From: Rouxiella sp. WC2420
Lineage (GTDB): Bacteria; Pseudomonadota; Gammaproteobacteria; Enterobacterales; Enterobacteriaceae
NCBI RefSeq assembly: GCF_041200025.1
Contig: NZ_CP165628.1
Span: 4,464,001 to 4,528,000 of the forward strand
Direction: 5' to 3'
DNA length: 64,000 bases
Program-made: the position numbers and the translations under genes
Notes under the pieces: generated by a model
Database searches by the model: none
Seen by the model: the letters and a program-made list of their open reading frames with translations, nothing else
What the model was told of the DNA's origin: nothing
Shown: in pieces, positions 32,883 through 40,513 of the stretch
Numbering within the stretch: position 1 is the first letter of the stretch
Layout of the letters: each line of letters begins with the position of its first letter

Positions 32883-34529
32883 TTACTCATTATTTAGAGT
32901 GGCCCTATCCCTTCTTCGAAACTGCGCAGCTTGCAAGGCTGGGGGAATTATTGCAGCGTCAGGATCCCTGGATACAATCGGTATCTTGCCAGAACCTCTG
33001 AATACGAGTCCTCCGCCCAGGCCGGTTTGCACCGGCACGCCCAGTGCGATGCCTGCGTTATTGATTTCGATGCTCTGTGTTGACTGTTTGCTGGGCGCTA
33101 CCTTTGGCAGTTTCCCCGCCAGATAGCCGCCAATCATTTGCCCTGCTACACCGGCCCCAAACGTTCTCGCAATATCTGGGGGAAGAAACATATACGCAAG
33201 CATGCCTGTTGATGCGGCACTCGCTGCTGTTATTCCTATATTTGAGATGATTTTTATTTTTTCTTTGCCAAATGAATAAATGGCTTTGTTTACGCTACTG
33301 CTCGCGTAGTTTGAACCTTGCACACCGACGCGAAATTCGCTGCCCAATAATGAAACATTAACACGCGCTCGGGTTAATTGTTCGTGAACAAACGTCCAAT
33401 CTTTCCAGTGTCCAATTTCGTAGGATTTTTTTTCTGGGTTATATTGCAGAACGCATCCAACGCCTAGTCTATCTCTCATCATAACGCCGGAGCCTAGATT
33501 AAGACTCACGCTTTTTTCATTTATATTGGCAAGTTTTTCAAGTACAGGAAAGCTGGTTCTGACCCCAACTTCAGTATTCAGATAGATATCTGGCGAGATT
33601 TTTTGTGGATGTTCATGACGGGCTATCATGCCCATAACGTCTTCAGGTGAAATAACCAGTCTGACTTGCCCAGTTACTCTGCTGTAGGCTGGAGAGAATG
33701 CATCATACTCTTGACCATAAGAAATATAACCCAGTGCAACTGTTGATTTAAATTTAACCAAATTCAATAAAAAAGACTTGATCACCTTGTAAGCATCAAA
33801 ATTATTTAATAACGACGTCTCGCCTCTCAATATTTCTAATACATTATTACTTTCGTCTAACTGACTTTTAAAACAGTCCAAACGAACGTTCAAAATATCC
33901 AGCACTTTATTATCCTCATCCATCTGATTTTTTAACACTTCCCTCCCATTATCTTCATATAGTTCTCTATTCCTTTCTAATATTTTTTCTCGCTCACCTA
34001 CCTCAGACATTAAAAGTTCTACTATTTGTTCAAGTCTGGCTTTTTCGATTGCGGCAGAAACATATTTTTTTGTTGTTTCCTCATCAGCTACCAATAAAGA
34101 CATAATCTGGTCTACCAACCCAGATGCCTCATTCATTATCTCATCAGAAAGTTTATTTATCGCCTGCGTTACATTCCTTTCGAGTTGATTGACACACTCC
34201 TTTTTAGCAAAACCCCACAGATAAGAAATTGTATTAGGAATATTGCAAACAGTGTTATCAGTAAAAAAACCAAGACAGAAAGCGTTATCTTTTTTAGCAT
34301 CTAACCCTGTTTCTTCCGCCTGTGCATCATTAATGGGAACATATTCCATTTCAGCATGGGGTAATGAAACCGGTTGACTTGTAATTGGCAACTCTTGAAA
34401 TGAAAGCGGGGATAATGCAACCTGCCCAACCTCTTTCAAATGGTTGAATAAATTGGAGAATGCCGGTTTTCTTGGCATATCGGATAGTGCTATAGCATTA
34501 GATTCACTAACAGAATTAATTCTAAACAT
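32883..34529 (-). CDS. Unrecognised 548-residue coiled-coil protein, possible secreted effector
   Basis: I do not recognise this protein. The start has AAGGA eight bases before ATG. Residues 1-60 are polar and Ser-rich (MFRINSVSESNAIALSDMPR), with no Sec signal, and resemble a type III secretion leader. Residues 110-245 are strongly helical and predicted coiled coil. They include a 21-residue, three-heptad duplication: QMDEDNKVLDIL at 202-213 and QLDESNNVLEIL at 223-234. Residues 260-415 look beta-rich. Residues 426-475 hold two hydrophobic segments with a glycine zipper (GAGVAGQMIGGYLAGKLP) that could enter membranes. The C-terminus is basic. The gene is far more AT-rich than hemL and lies between hemL and pgtP, suggesting acquisition. 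Translocated effector or pore-forming toxin is inference; no secretion or immunity gene adjoins it. Confidence 0.6.
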   Translation of the reverse strand: MFRINSVSESNAIALSDMPRKPAFSNLFNHLKEVGQVALSPLSFQELPITSQPVSLPHAEMEYVPINDAQAEETGLDAKKDNAFCLGFFTDNTVCNIPNTISYLWGFAKKECVNQLERNVTQAINKLSDEIMNEASGLVDQIMSLLVADEETTKKYVSAAIEKARLEQIVELLMSEVGEREKILERNRELYEDNGREVLKNQMDEDNKVLDILNVRLDCFKSQLDESNNVLEILRGETSLLNNFDAYKVIKSFLLNLVKFKSTVALGYISYGQEYDAFSPAYSRVTGQVRLVISPEDVMGMIARHEHPQKISPDIYLNTEVGVRTSFPVLEKLANINEKSVSLNLGSGVMMRDRLGVGCVLQYNPEKKSYEIGHWKDWTFVHEQLTRARVNVSLLGSEFRVGVQGSNYASSSVNKAIYSFGKEKIKIISNIGITAASAASTGMLAYMFLPPDIARTFGAGVAGQMIGGYLAGKLPKVAPSKQSTQSIEINNAGIALGVPVQTGLGGGLVFRGSGKIPIVSRDPDAAIIPPALQAAQFRRRDRATLNNE

Positions 34530-34602
34530 TGATTTTTTCCTTGGTGTTGGAATAACAATCTAGAAGCTGATATCTCTTTGGATATCATGCAACGTTTATC
34601 TG

Positions 34603-34628
34603 TGCTCCTCCCGTATTGAGGAGGAGCA
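34603..34628 (-). terminator. Stem-loop between pgtP and the 548-residue gene
   Basis: TGCTCCTCC/GGAGGAGCA with an eight-base loop, nine pairs. It lies 46 bases past the pgtP stop and upstream of the next gene on the same strand. No U tract, so it may be a weak terminator or leader structure. Confidence 0.5.
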
Positions 34629-34655
34629 TTTACAGCAATCCACTATTATTTTTAC

Positions 34656-34682
34656 TTTTATACTTTTATACTTTTATACTTT
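34656..34682. repeat. Nine-base tandem repeat at the pgtP stop codon
   Basis: Three consecutive copies of TTTTATACT (minus strand AGTATAAAA) run across the pgtP stop (34674-34676). Slippage here would alter only the last codon or the 3' untranslated region. Confidence 0.7.
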
Positions 34683-36029
34683 GCTAAATTTAGCCGCGTT
34701 TCTCTCCAGCTCTAATGCTCCTCTGTGCGACAACAAGCAGAAGATAATGCCGCAGACCGTACCGCCCATTAACAGGTAAAATCCTGCATGCCAGCCAAAT
34801 TTATCGACCATGACACCGAATAAAATGGTTCCCAGAGAGCTGCCTAATATGTAACTTAAAAAACCTCTGAGTCCAACGGCAGAACCTACGGCAAAACGTG
34901 GAACGATTTCCATAGTTTGTACCGATGCCAAAAATTGCGGTACATAAATCAGACAACCTACCGTAGCCGCAAAAAATGAAATCATTACTACAGAATCACT
35001 TTGCCAGTATCCAAATAAACAGAAGAAAATAATCGTCATACAGATAATGGCAAGCGGCATGCGTCTACCCTTGAAAACCTTGTCGGTTAACCAACCCGCA
35101 AGTAAAGTAGAAGGAATAGCTGCCCATTCGAAAAACAGGAAAGCGACACTCATCTCTTCTTTTGAGAAATGCTTAACTGTTAATAAATAAATAGGTAACC
35201 AGCTAATAACCCCGAAGCGCACCATATACACGAATACATCAACGAATGAGACATACCAGGCATTTTTATTCTTTAATACAAAGGTGTAAAAGATTTGAAA
35301 GGCCGTCATATCTTCAGGAGGAAGAGCATGATGTGTGTGATCTATTATATTTCTTTCTTCCGGTATCATTTCGTCAAGAGGCGGTAATCCTTCCTGAACA
35401 GGCGTACCTTTACCCAATACCAAAATAACCACGGTAAAAAGAATGGCGATACATGCAGGGAAAATGTAGCTCGCCATTTGCCAGTGTTCGGTCCCTACGA
35501 GAGCAAAAGCAACACCTACGATAGGGGCAACAATCCCTCCGCCTATATTATGGGAAACATTCCAAAAAGCGGTGATGCGTCCACGAACCGACTTAGGAAA
35601 CCAATTAGCAATGGTGATAAAAGAAGGCCCTACTCCCATCCCTTGAAAGACACCATTACAGATGATCAACGCAACAAATACCCAGAACATGCTGCTAAAG
35701 CCCAGCCCGATATTGACAACTGCACACATAAACAGCCCACAAGCCATGAAGATCTTGGGACTCATTTTGTCTGACAGGCTACTCATTACGCCTTTACTTA
35801 TTCCATAAGCAATAAGCATACAACTGCTTAAAAGACCAATTTGAGTCGCACTGAGTTCGAGATGCGCTTTTAGATAGGGTGTCGAAAGTATGAAGTTACT
35901 TCTAACAATATAATAGGCCAAATAACCTAAAAAAACGCTCATTAACGCTTGTATTCGATAACGCTTATAAGTAGCGGGTATATCTTCCGGTGCAATTTTC
36001 AATGCGGGCGCGACGCGAGAATTAAACAT
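34674..36029 (-). CDS. pgtP: Phosphoglycerate transporter PgtP
   Basis: Inner-membrane organophosphate:phosphate antiporter of the major facilitator family that imports phosphoglycerates and phosphoenolpyruvate. The 451 residues have 12 hydrophobic segments and are close to Salmonella PgtP over their length. Matching segments include RYRIQALMSVFLGYLAYYIV, ATQIGLLSSCMLIAYGISKG, NGVFQGMGVGPSFITIANWF and FLASVQTMEIVPRFAVGSAV. The C-terminal SHRGALELERNAAKF is also shared. UhpT is a more distant alternative. The pgtA, pgtB and pgtC sensor-regulator genes that control it in Salmonella are absent nearby. It shares the AT-rich insertion with the 548-residue gene. A perfect FNR-type box lies 212 bases upstream. 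Confidence 0.88.
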   Translation of the reverse strand: MFNSRVAPALKIAPEDIPATYKRYRIQALMSVFLGYLAYYIVRSNFILSTPYLKAHLELSATQIGLLSSCMLIAYGISKGVMSSLSDKMSPKIFMACGLFMCAVVNIGLGFSSMFWVFVALIICNGVFQGMGVGPSFITIANWFPKSVRGRITAFWNVSHNIGGGIVAPIVGVAFALVGTEHWQMASYIFPACIAILFTVVILVLGKGTPVQEGLPPLDEMIPEERNIIDHTHHALPPEDMTAFQIFYTFVLKNKNAWYVSFVDVFVYMVRFGVISWLPIYLLTVKHFSKEEMSVAFLFFEWAAIPSTLLAGWLTDKVFKGRRMPLAIICMTIIFFCLFGYWQSDSVVMISFFAATVGCLIYVPQFLASVQTMEIVPRFAVGSAVGLRGFLSYILGSSLGTILFGVMVDKFGWHAGFYLLMGGTVCGIIFCLLSHRGALELERNAAKFSKV

Positions 36030-36240
36030 ACTGATACATTCCTTGTAATAATTAAGAAAGTTAAACTCCTAAGAAGGGATATATTAAAATTTATAAATTA
36101 TCGATAAAATTAAATTAGATATTCTTTATATATCTCTGAAAGGTGTATTAAAGACAACTCAGATACTAAATTCTTCCAGAATAAAGTCGATATGCTATTT
36201 CAAAAAAATAGCCTTTGCTCACAGGCCAGTCGCACATTAC

Positions 36241-36254
36241 TTGATATGGATCAA
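36241..36254. promoter_or_regulatory. Perfect FNR-type box
   Basis: TTGATATGGATCAA fits the FNR consensus TTGATnnnnATCAA at all ten fixed positions. It is 212 bases upstream of pgtP (leftward) and 93 bases before the open gene remnant (rightward), so it could belong to either. Confidence 0.6.
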
Positions 36255-36333
36255 CCAGCGCTAATCAGGCGCTTGTATCACGGTGTCAGATTGCACCACA
36301 GCCGTATTAAACTTAATAATATTTTACGTTTAA

Positions 36334-36501
36334 CCATTAAGAAACCACGACAGTGAGGGCTACAGTCCCAATTTGATTCAACCTCAGGTCGAGGAGTTTG
36401 TCGCCCCTGAAACGCCCCATTGGAATACTCGCCGGCTCCAGCAGATAATTGACAGTGCACACGACCTATTCGAAGAGATGCGTCGTTATCATGAAAGCTA
36501 A
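36334..36501 (+). pseudogene. Possible gene remnant, 55 codons without a start
   Basis: The frame between stops at 36331 and 36499 reads with ordinary coding composition: it includes GYSPNLIQPQVEEFVAPETP and RRLQQIIDSAHDLFEEMRRY. It has no start codon except a Met six codons from the end. It looks like the 3' end of a gene whose 5' part was lost when the AT-rich segment arrived. I cannot name the parent family. Confidence 0.35.
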
Positions 36502-36553
36502 ATCAGCGCGGAACCCTGAGTATTTCCTGATTACGCGCTGAGTAATTCCTGAT

Positions 36554-38542
36554 TTATGACGCCTGTTTACGCAACAGGTAGATAAAGTATGGTGCGCCAA
36601 TAAAGGTTGCCAGCAGCCCTGCCGGGATCTGATTGGGGAAGATAATCATCCGCCCGCACCAGTCGGCAAGCATCATCAGTAATCCACCCATCACACTCGC
36701 TACCATCCACTGCGGAATAGCCCGGCGGAAACCCAGCATTCTCGCCATATGTGGGGCCATTAGTCCGACAAAACTCAGCGGCCCGACGGTCAAGGTCGCC
36801 ACAGCGGTCATTATTGCCGTCAATGACAGCAATGCTATGCGCGTCGGCGTAAGTGCAAGCCCTACCGCACGACCGGTCACGCTGCCGAGTGGCAAAATAT
36901 TGATCCACCGGCGACAGAACGGCACCAGCATCAATAGCACCAGAGCAATAATACCAGTACGCCAGGCCTGGGCCGCAGTAACCGAATAGGTTGAGCCAGA
37001 GATCCACGACAGTAAATCGCCCATCCGAGGATCGCCACTGGCCATCAGCATTACCAGTATCGTGTTGAACACAGTGCTCAGGGCTATACCGGTTAATAGC
37101 ATGCGCTCTGCCGAAAATTGCCTCAGGCCGGAAACCAGCAGAATAATGCCTAAAGTTGCCGCTGCGCCAAGGCTCCCCGCAGGTAACAGCCACACGAACG
37201 CGTCGCCAGGCACCAGAAACAACATCAGCACCACGCCAAAGGTTGCACCCGAGCTGATACCCAACACTTCTGGACTGGCCATCGGATTGCCGGTCAGCTT
37301 TTGAATGATTACGCCAGCAGAAGCCAGCATGACTCCCGCCGCCAATGCGGCAAACACTCGCGGCGTGCGCCAGGGCAGCAGCAGGTTCAGCTGATGCCCC
37401 AGCGACCAGTGCCATCCTTGCGCGTTACGGCCAAAGCACAGCGCGACCACCAAGCCTATGAGTAGCAAAATGCCCGCCAGCAGCATCCAGCGAACCAGAT
37501 GATGCCGCTCTTTGGGGATATGATCGCCCTGATTCATTGGAGGCGGCACGGCGCTATGACGTAAACGCGGCAGCAACCACAGCAGGATCGGCGCGCCCAC
37601 TAATGCGGTGGCCGCACCGGTAGAAATTTCAGTCCACACGCCAGCCAGCCAAAGTACAATTTGGTCAGTAAGCCACAGCAACAGGGCGCCAATCAATGGC
37701 GCGAGTATTAAACGCGTGCTCAGACGGCGAGCGCCCAATGTTCTTGCCAGTAGCGGAGCGAATAGCCCGACAAAGCCGATAATTCCCACCGCGTTTACCA
37801 ACTGCGCACTCAAGAAAATCGCCAGCGTCAGTACTGTGAAACGAGCCGCTGACAGACCAAGTCCCAGATTTTTGGCGACGCCATCGTCGAGCCCCAGCAG
37901 TGTCATTGGGCGTTGCATCAAGAAAGCCAACAGCCAGACAATCGCGACTCTGGGAAGCAGGAACGCCGTGGTTGTCCAGTCCTGCTGATTCAACGAGCCG
38001 GTGTTCCACAGATAAATGCTTTGCAGTTGCTGATAGTTAAACAGCCCGAGCAGGCTGCTGACCGCGCCGCAATAAAGGCCCAGCACCAGACCGGCGAGGA
38101 TCAGTGTCACCGGCGACATCCTCTTGCCCCACGCCACGCCAAAGACCAGAAGCCCGACTACAATCGCGCCAATCATTGCGGCAAACTGCTGGGTGATTTC
38201 GCCGCCCGGCAAGCTCCATAGGGTTGCGACAGTCAGGCCAAGTTGCGCACCGGCAGAAACGCCCAGCGTCGAAGGCTCGGCCAGCGGATTGCGCAGAACC
38301 TGCTGAAACAATAGCCCAACCAGTCCAAGTCCAGCCCCGGCAAGCATTGCTACCGTGACGCGCGGCATCAGGCTGTAATGAAACAGCATCTGCTGCACGT
38401 CGTCGATGTTTGGCTGCCACAGCGCCCGATGCCAGAGTGCAAAAGGTAGCTGATTATGCAGATTATAAACACTGAGCAGCGAACAAATGACCGCAATGGT
38501 GATTAACAGAGTCAGCGTCAGGCTGAGATTGCGTCGATTCAT
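36554..38542 (-). CDS. fhuB: Ferric hydroxamate ABC permease FhuB
   Basis: Inner-membrane permease for ferrichrome, aerobactin and coprogen, working with FhuC (ATPase) and FhuD (binding protein). The 662 residues are a fusion of two FecCD-type halves, about 1-330 and 340-662, each with roughly ten helices. The repeated motifs GLVGLLFQQVLRNPLAEPST and SAGVIIQKLTGNPMASPEVL mark the two halves, as do VGFVGLFAPLLARTLGARRL and LSFVGLMAPHMARMLGFRRA. Its start overlaps the fhuD stop by four bases, so the two are translationally coupled. It is the last gene of fhuACDB, probably Fur-repressed. Confidence 0.97.
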   Translation of the reverse strand: MNRRNLSLTLTLLITIAVICSLLSVYNLHNQLPFALWHRALWQPNIDDVQQMLFHYSLMPRVTVAMLAGAGLGLVGLLFQQVLRNPLAEPSTLGVSAGAQLGLTVATLWSLPGGEITQQFAAMIGAIVVGLLVFGVAWGKRMSPVTLILAGLVLGLYCGAVSSLLGLFNYQQLQSIYLWNTGSLNQQDWTTTAFLLPRVAIVWLLAFLMQRPMTLLGLDDGVAKNLGLGLSAARFTVLTLAIFLSAQLVNAVGIIGFVGLFAPLLARTLGARRLSTRLILAPLIGALLLWLTDQIVLWLAGVWTEISTGAATALVGAPILLWLLPRLRHSAVPPPMNQGDHIPKERHHLVRWMLLAGILLLIGLVVALCFGRNAQGWHWSLGHQLNLLLPWRTPRVFAALAAGVMLASAGVIIQKLTGNPMASPEVLGISSGATFGVVLMLFLVPGDAFVWLLPAGSLGAAATLGIILLVSGLRQFSAERMLLTGIALSTVFNTILVMLMASGDPRMGDLLSWISGSTYSVTAAQAWRTGIIALVLLMLVPFCRRWINILPLGSVTGRAVGLALTPTRIALLSLTAIMTAVATLTVGPLSFVGLMAPHMARMLGFRRAIPQWMVASVMGGLLMMLADWCGRMIIFPNQIPAGLLATFIGAPYFIYLLRKQAS

Positions 38543-39432
38543 AATGGCTTACCGAGTGTGGTCGACAGGATATGGCAAAATCGCATGGCGCTAATTGTGG
38601 CGCCATAGAACCAGACGGCGGGTACTACGTTGAGCTGTTTTTCACGTACGAAAGATAGCGACTGCCACAGCGGCGTTTTTGACACTTCGTCGATCAGGGC
38701 CGAACTACCGTGATCGAAGCACAGGGCGCGGGCGTGCTTGATTGACGCCAGCCGCTCTATGCCAACTGTCACGCTGCCCCAAAAGCTTTTCTCGCCTTTC
38801 CAGGCGTTGGTCAGCCCTACGTCGTTCATCACTTCCTGCAATAAACTGCCTTCGCCGAAAACCAGTACGTGGCGTTTATCCAAAAAGGAGAACAGTAATA
38901 ATGGCCGATCGGTGGCAGCCTTCACCTGTTGTCGAGTCTGCTCCAGCACCTGCTGATAGGCCTGTAGATGTGTCGCCGCGCGCTCCTGCAACCCCAGATA
39001 ATCGGCCAGTTTATGCAGCGAGCGGATCGCCTGTTGCAGCGGATGCCCGGTGCCGTCATTAGCGACCACGCTTAGTACCGGAGCAATCGGCGCCAGTTGA
39101 CTGGCTTTTGGACCATAACCTTGTGAAACCAGGATCAGCGATGGCGCTAGCTGCTGCATCAACTCAAGATTCGGCGCAGTGCGTTGACCGACCTCGATAA
39201 CCGACGGGGCAAGTTTGGGCTCTTCGACCCACAGGTTATAGTTGGGGATGTCCGCGATGCCCATTGGCATCACGCCCAGTGCAATCAACAGCTCGGCGGG
39301 TAACCATTCAAGGGCGATAATGCGACTCAGACTCGTGCCGGGAGTACTAAAAGCCGGCAAGGCTGCCGCGAGTGGGGTCAGCGCCATTATCTGCAACAGA
39401 CGACGGCGAGTTAAATTATTTAAATCAATCAT
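38539..39432 (-). CDS. fhuD: Ferric hydroxamate periplasmic binding protein FhuD
   Basis: Binds ferric hydroxamates in the periplasm and hands them to FhuB. The 297-residue precursor has a twin-arginine signal, LTRRRLLQIMALTPLAAALP, followed by an FhuD-type class III fold: RIIALEWLPAELLIALGVMP, VGQRTAPNLELMQQLAPSLI, and FWGSVTVGIERLA near the binding site. The start has GGA upstream. It overlaps fhuB by four bases but is separated from fhuC by 198 bases holding an ERIC-like repeat; in E. coli these two genes are tightly packed. Confidence 0.95.
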   Translation of the reverse strand: MIDLNNLTRRRLLQIMALTPLAAALPAFSTPGTSLSRIIALEWLPAELLIALGVMPMGIADIPNYNLWVEEPKLAPSVIEVGQRTAPNLELMQQLAPSLILVSQGYGPKASQLAPIAPVLSVVANDGTGHPLQQAIRSLHKLADYLGLQERAATHLQAYQQVLEQTRQQVKAATDRPLLLFSFLDKRHVLVFGEGSLLQEVMNDVGLTNAWKGEKSFWGSVTVGIERLASIKHARALCFDHGSSALIDEVSKTPLWQSLSFVREKQLNVVPAVWFYGATISAMRFCHILSTTLGKPL

Positions 39433-39539
39433 TCCAAACCAATCCGCAAATTAATTGGAGGTGCAACCAGGCAGCAAGTAGATGACAAATCGGCCGGAAA
39501 CCGCGTTGAGCCAAACTTGCGTAAATCCAAAGGATGAGC

Positions 39540-39625
39540 CGCGGGGACGTGAATCAAAGTTTCGATCCGCTTGCTCAAGTAATTGATTCGGATTAATGAA
39601 CACCGTGGCAGCGTCAAGCAAGCAG
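39540..39625 (+). repeat. Diverged ERIC-like element between fhuC and fhuD
   Basis: GCTTGCTCAAGTAATTGATT followed by CGGATTAATGAACACCGTGG resembles the ERIC-like core GCTTACTCAAGTAAGTGATG CGGGTGAATGAGAGCAGCC at 59.5 kb. The ends are too degenerate to fix. It sits inside the fhu operon, so it is transcribed with it. Confidence 0.5.
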
Positions 39626-39630
39626 CCGAT

Positions 39631-40443
39631 TTAAAAAACAAAGCTCACGGGTGCGCCCCCGGCAGGATGCGGCAGTATCCCCATCGGAATGCCATATACG
39701 TTCTCCAGCACCTCGCCTTTCATCATCTCGGCGGGAGTCCCTTCGGCAATCATTTCGCCGCCGCGCAATGCCACCAGTCGGTCACAGTAGCGAGCTGCCA
39801 TATTAATATCATGCAGCACTGCGATAACGGTGAGGCCCTTCTCGTGGCTAAGACGCTGAATAAGCGCCAGAACCTCAACCTGATGGGCAATATCCAGCGC
39901 AGAAGTCGGTTCATCAAGCAGCAGACAGCGGCTATCCTGGGCAACCATCATCGCTAACCAGGCGCGCTGACGTTCACCACCAGACAGGCTATCGACCAGG
40001 CGCTGGGCAAACGGTTTCAACCCTACTAGCTCAATAGCTTCTTCAACTTTTTCAAGGTCATGCAAGCGAAAGCGCCCTAATGCACCGTGCCAGGGATAGC
40101 GGCCAATCGCCACTAACTCGTGCACGGTCATGCCTTCGGCAGCGGGAAGTTGTTGTGGAAGATAGGCTACCTGCCGCGCAAAAGCCTTGCTTTCCCACTG
40201 TGCGACCGGCTGTTCATTCAACAGAACACGGCCCGAGGAAGCAGGCTGATGACGACCGAGCATTTTAAGCAGCGTCGATTTCCCGGAACCATTGTGTCCG
40301 ATCAGTCCGCAGACTTTTCCCTGTGGAAAGGTCAACGACAGAGGCGCTAACAGAGTACGTCCCGGCACGGTGAAGCTGACCTGGTCCAGACGATAAACGC
40401 TGTCGGCAAGCTCCGTTTTCTGTTCTAGAGTGGCAGTTTTCAT
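39631..40443 (-). CDS. fhuC: Ferric hydroxamate ABC transporter ATPase FhuC
   Basis: Cytoplasmic ATPase that powers FhuB. The 270 residues show Walker A GLIGHNGSGKSTLLKML, Q-loop LPQQLPAAEGM, ABC signature SLSGGERQRAWLAMM, Walker B CLLLDEPTSALD and switch His in VIAVLHDINMAARYCD. It lies 70 bases after fhuA, across a strong stem-loop, in the fhuACDB order. Confidence 0.97.
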   Translation of the reverse strand: MKTATLEQKTELADSVYRLDQVSFTVPGRTLLAPLSLTFPQGKVCGLIGHNGSGKSTLLKMLGRHQPASSGRVLLNEQPVAQWESKAFARQVAYLPQQLPAAEGMTVHELVAIGRYPWHGALGRFRLHDLEKVEEAIELVGLKPFAQRLVDSLSGGERQRAWLAMMVAQDSRCLLLDEPTSALDIAHQVEVLALIQRLSHEKGLTVIAVLHDINMAARYCDRLVALRGGEMIAEGTPAEMMKGEVLENVYGIPMGILPHPAGGAPVSFVF

Positions 40444-40465
40444 AGTGGCCTATCGTTAAGTTTAA

Positions 40466-40489
40466 CGGGCGCATTTTCAGTTGCGCCCG
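40466..40489 (-). promoter_or_regulatory. Stem-loop between fhuA and fhuC
   Basis: CGGGCGCA/TGCGCCCG with an eight-base loop in the 70-base fhuA-fhuC gap. Such a structure could lower expression of fhuCDB relative to the abundant receptor FhuA, by partial termination or by protecting the fhuA 3' end. Role inferred. Confidence 0.6.
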
Positions 40490-40513
40490 ACTATTTCTGC
40501 GAGACATAACCTA

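Larger units (their letters stand above)
36030..36553. other. AT-rich pgtP-fhuB intergenic region
   Basis: A 524-base gap. The first 150 bases are very AT-rich and probably hold the pgtP promoter. It then contains the FNR-type box and a rightward 55-codon gene remnant that ends at 36501. It marks the right edge of the insertion between hemL and fhuB. Confidence 0.5.

Noticed and set aside
32883-36553. AT-rich insertion considered as a prophage or IS element
   Set aside because: No integrase, transposase, tRNA target or flanking direct repeat could be found.
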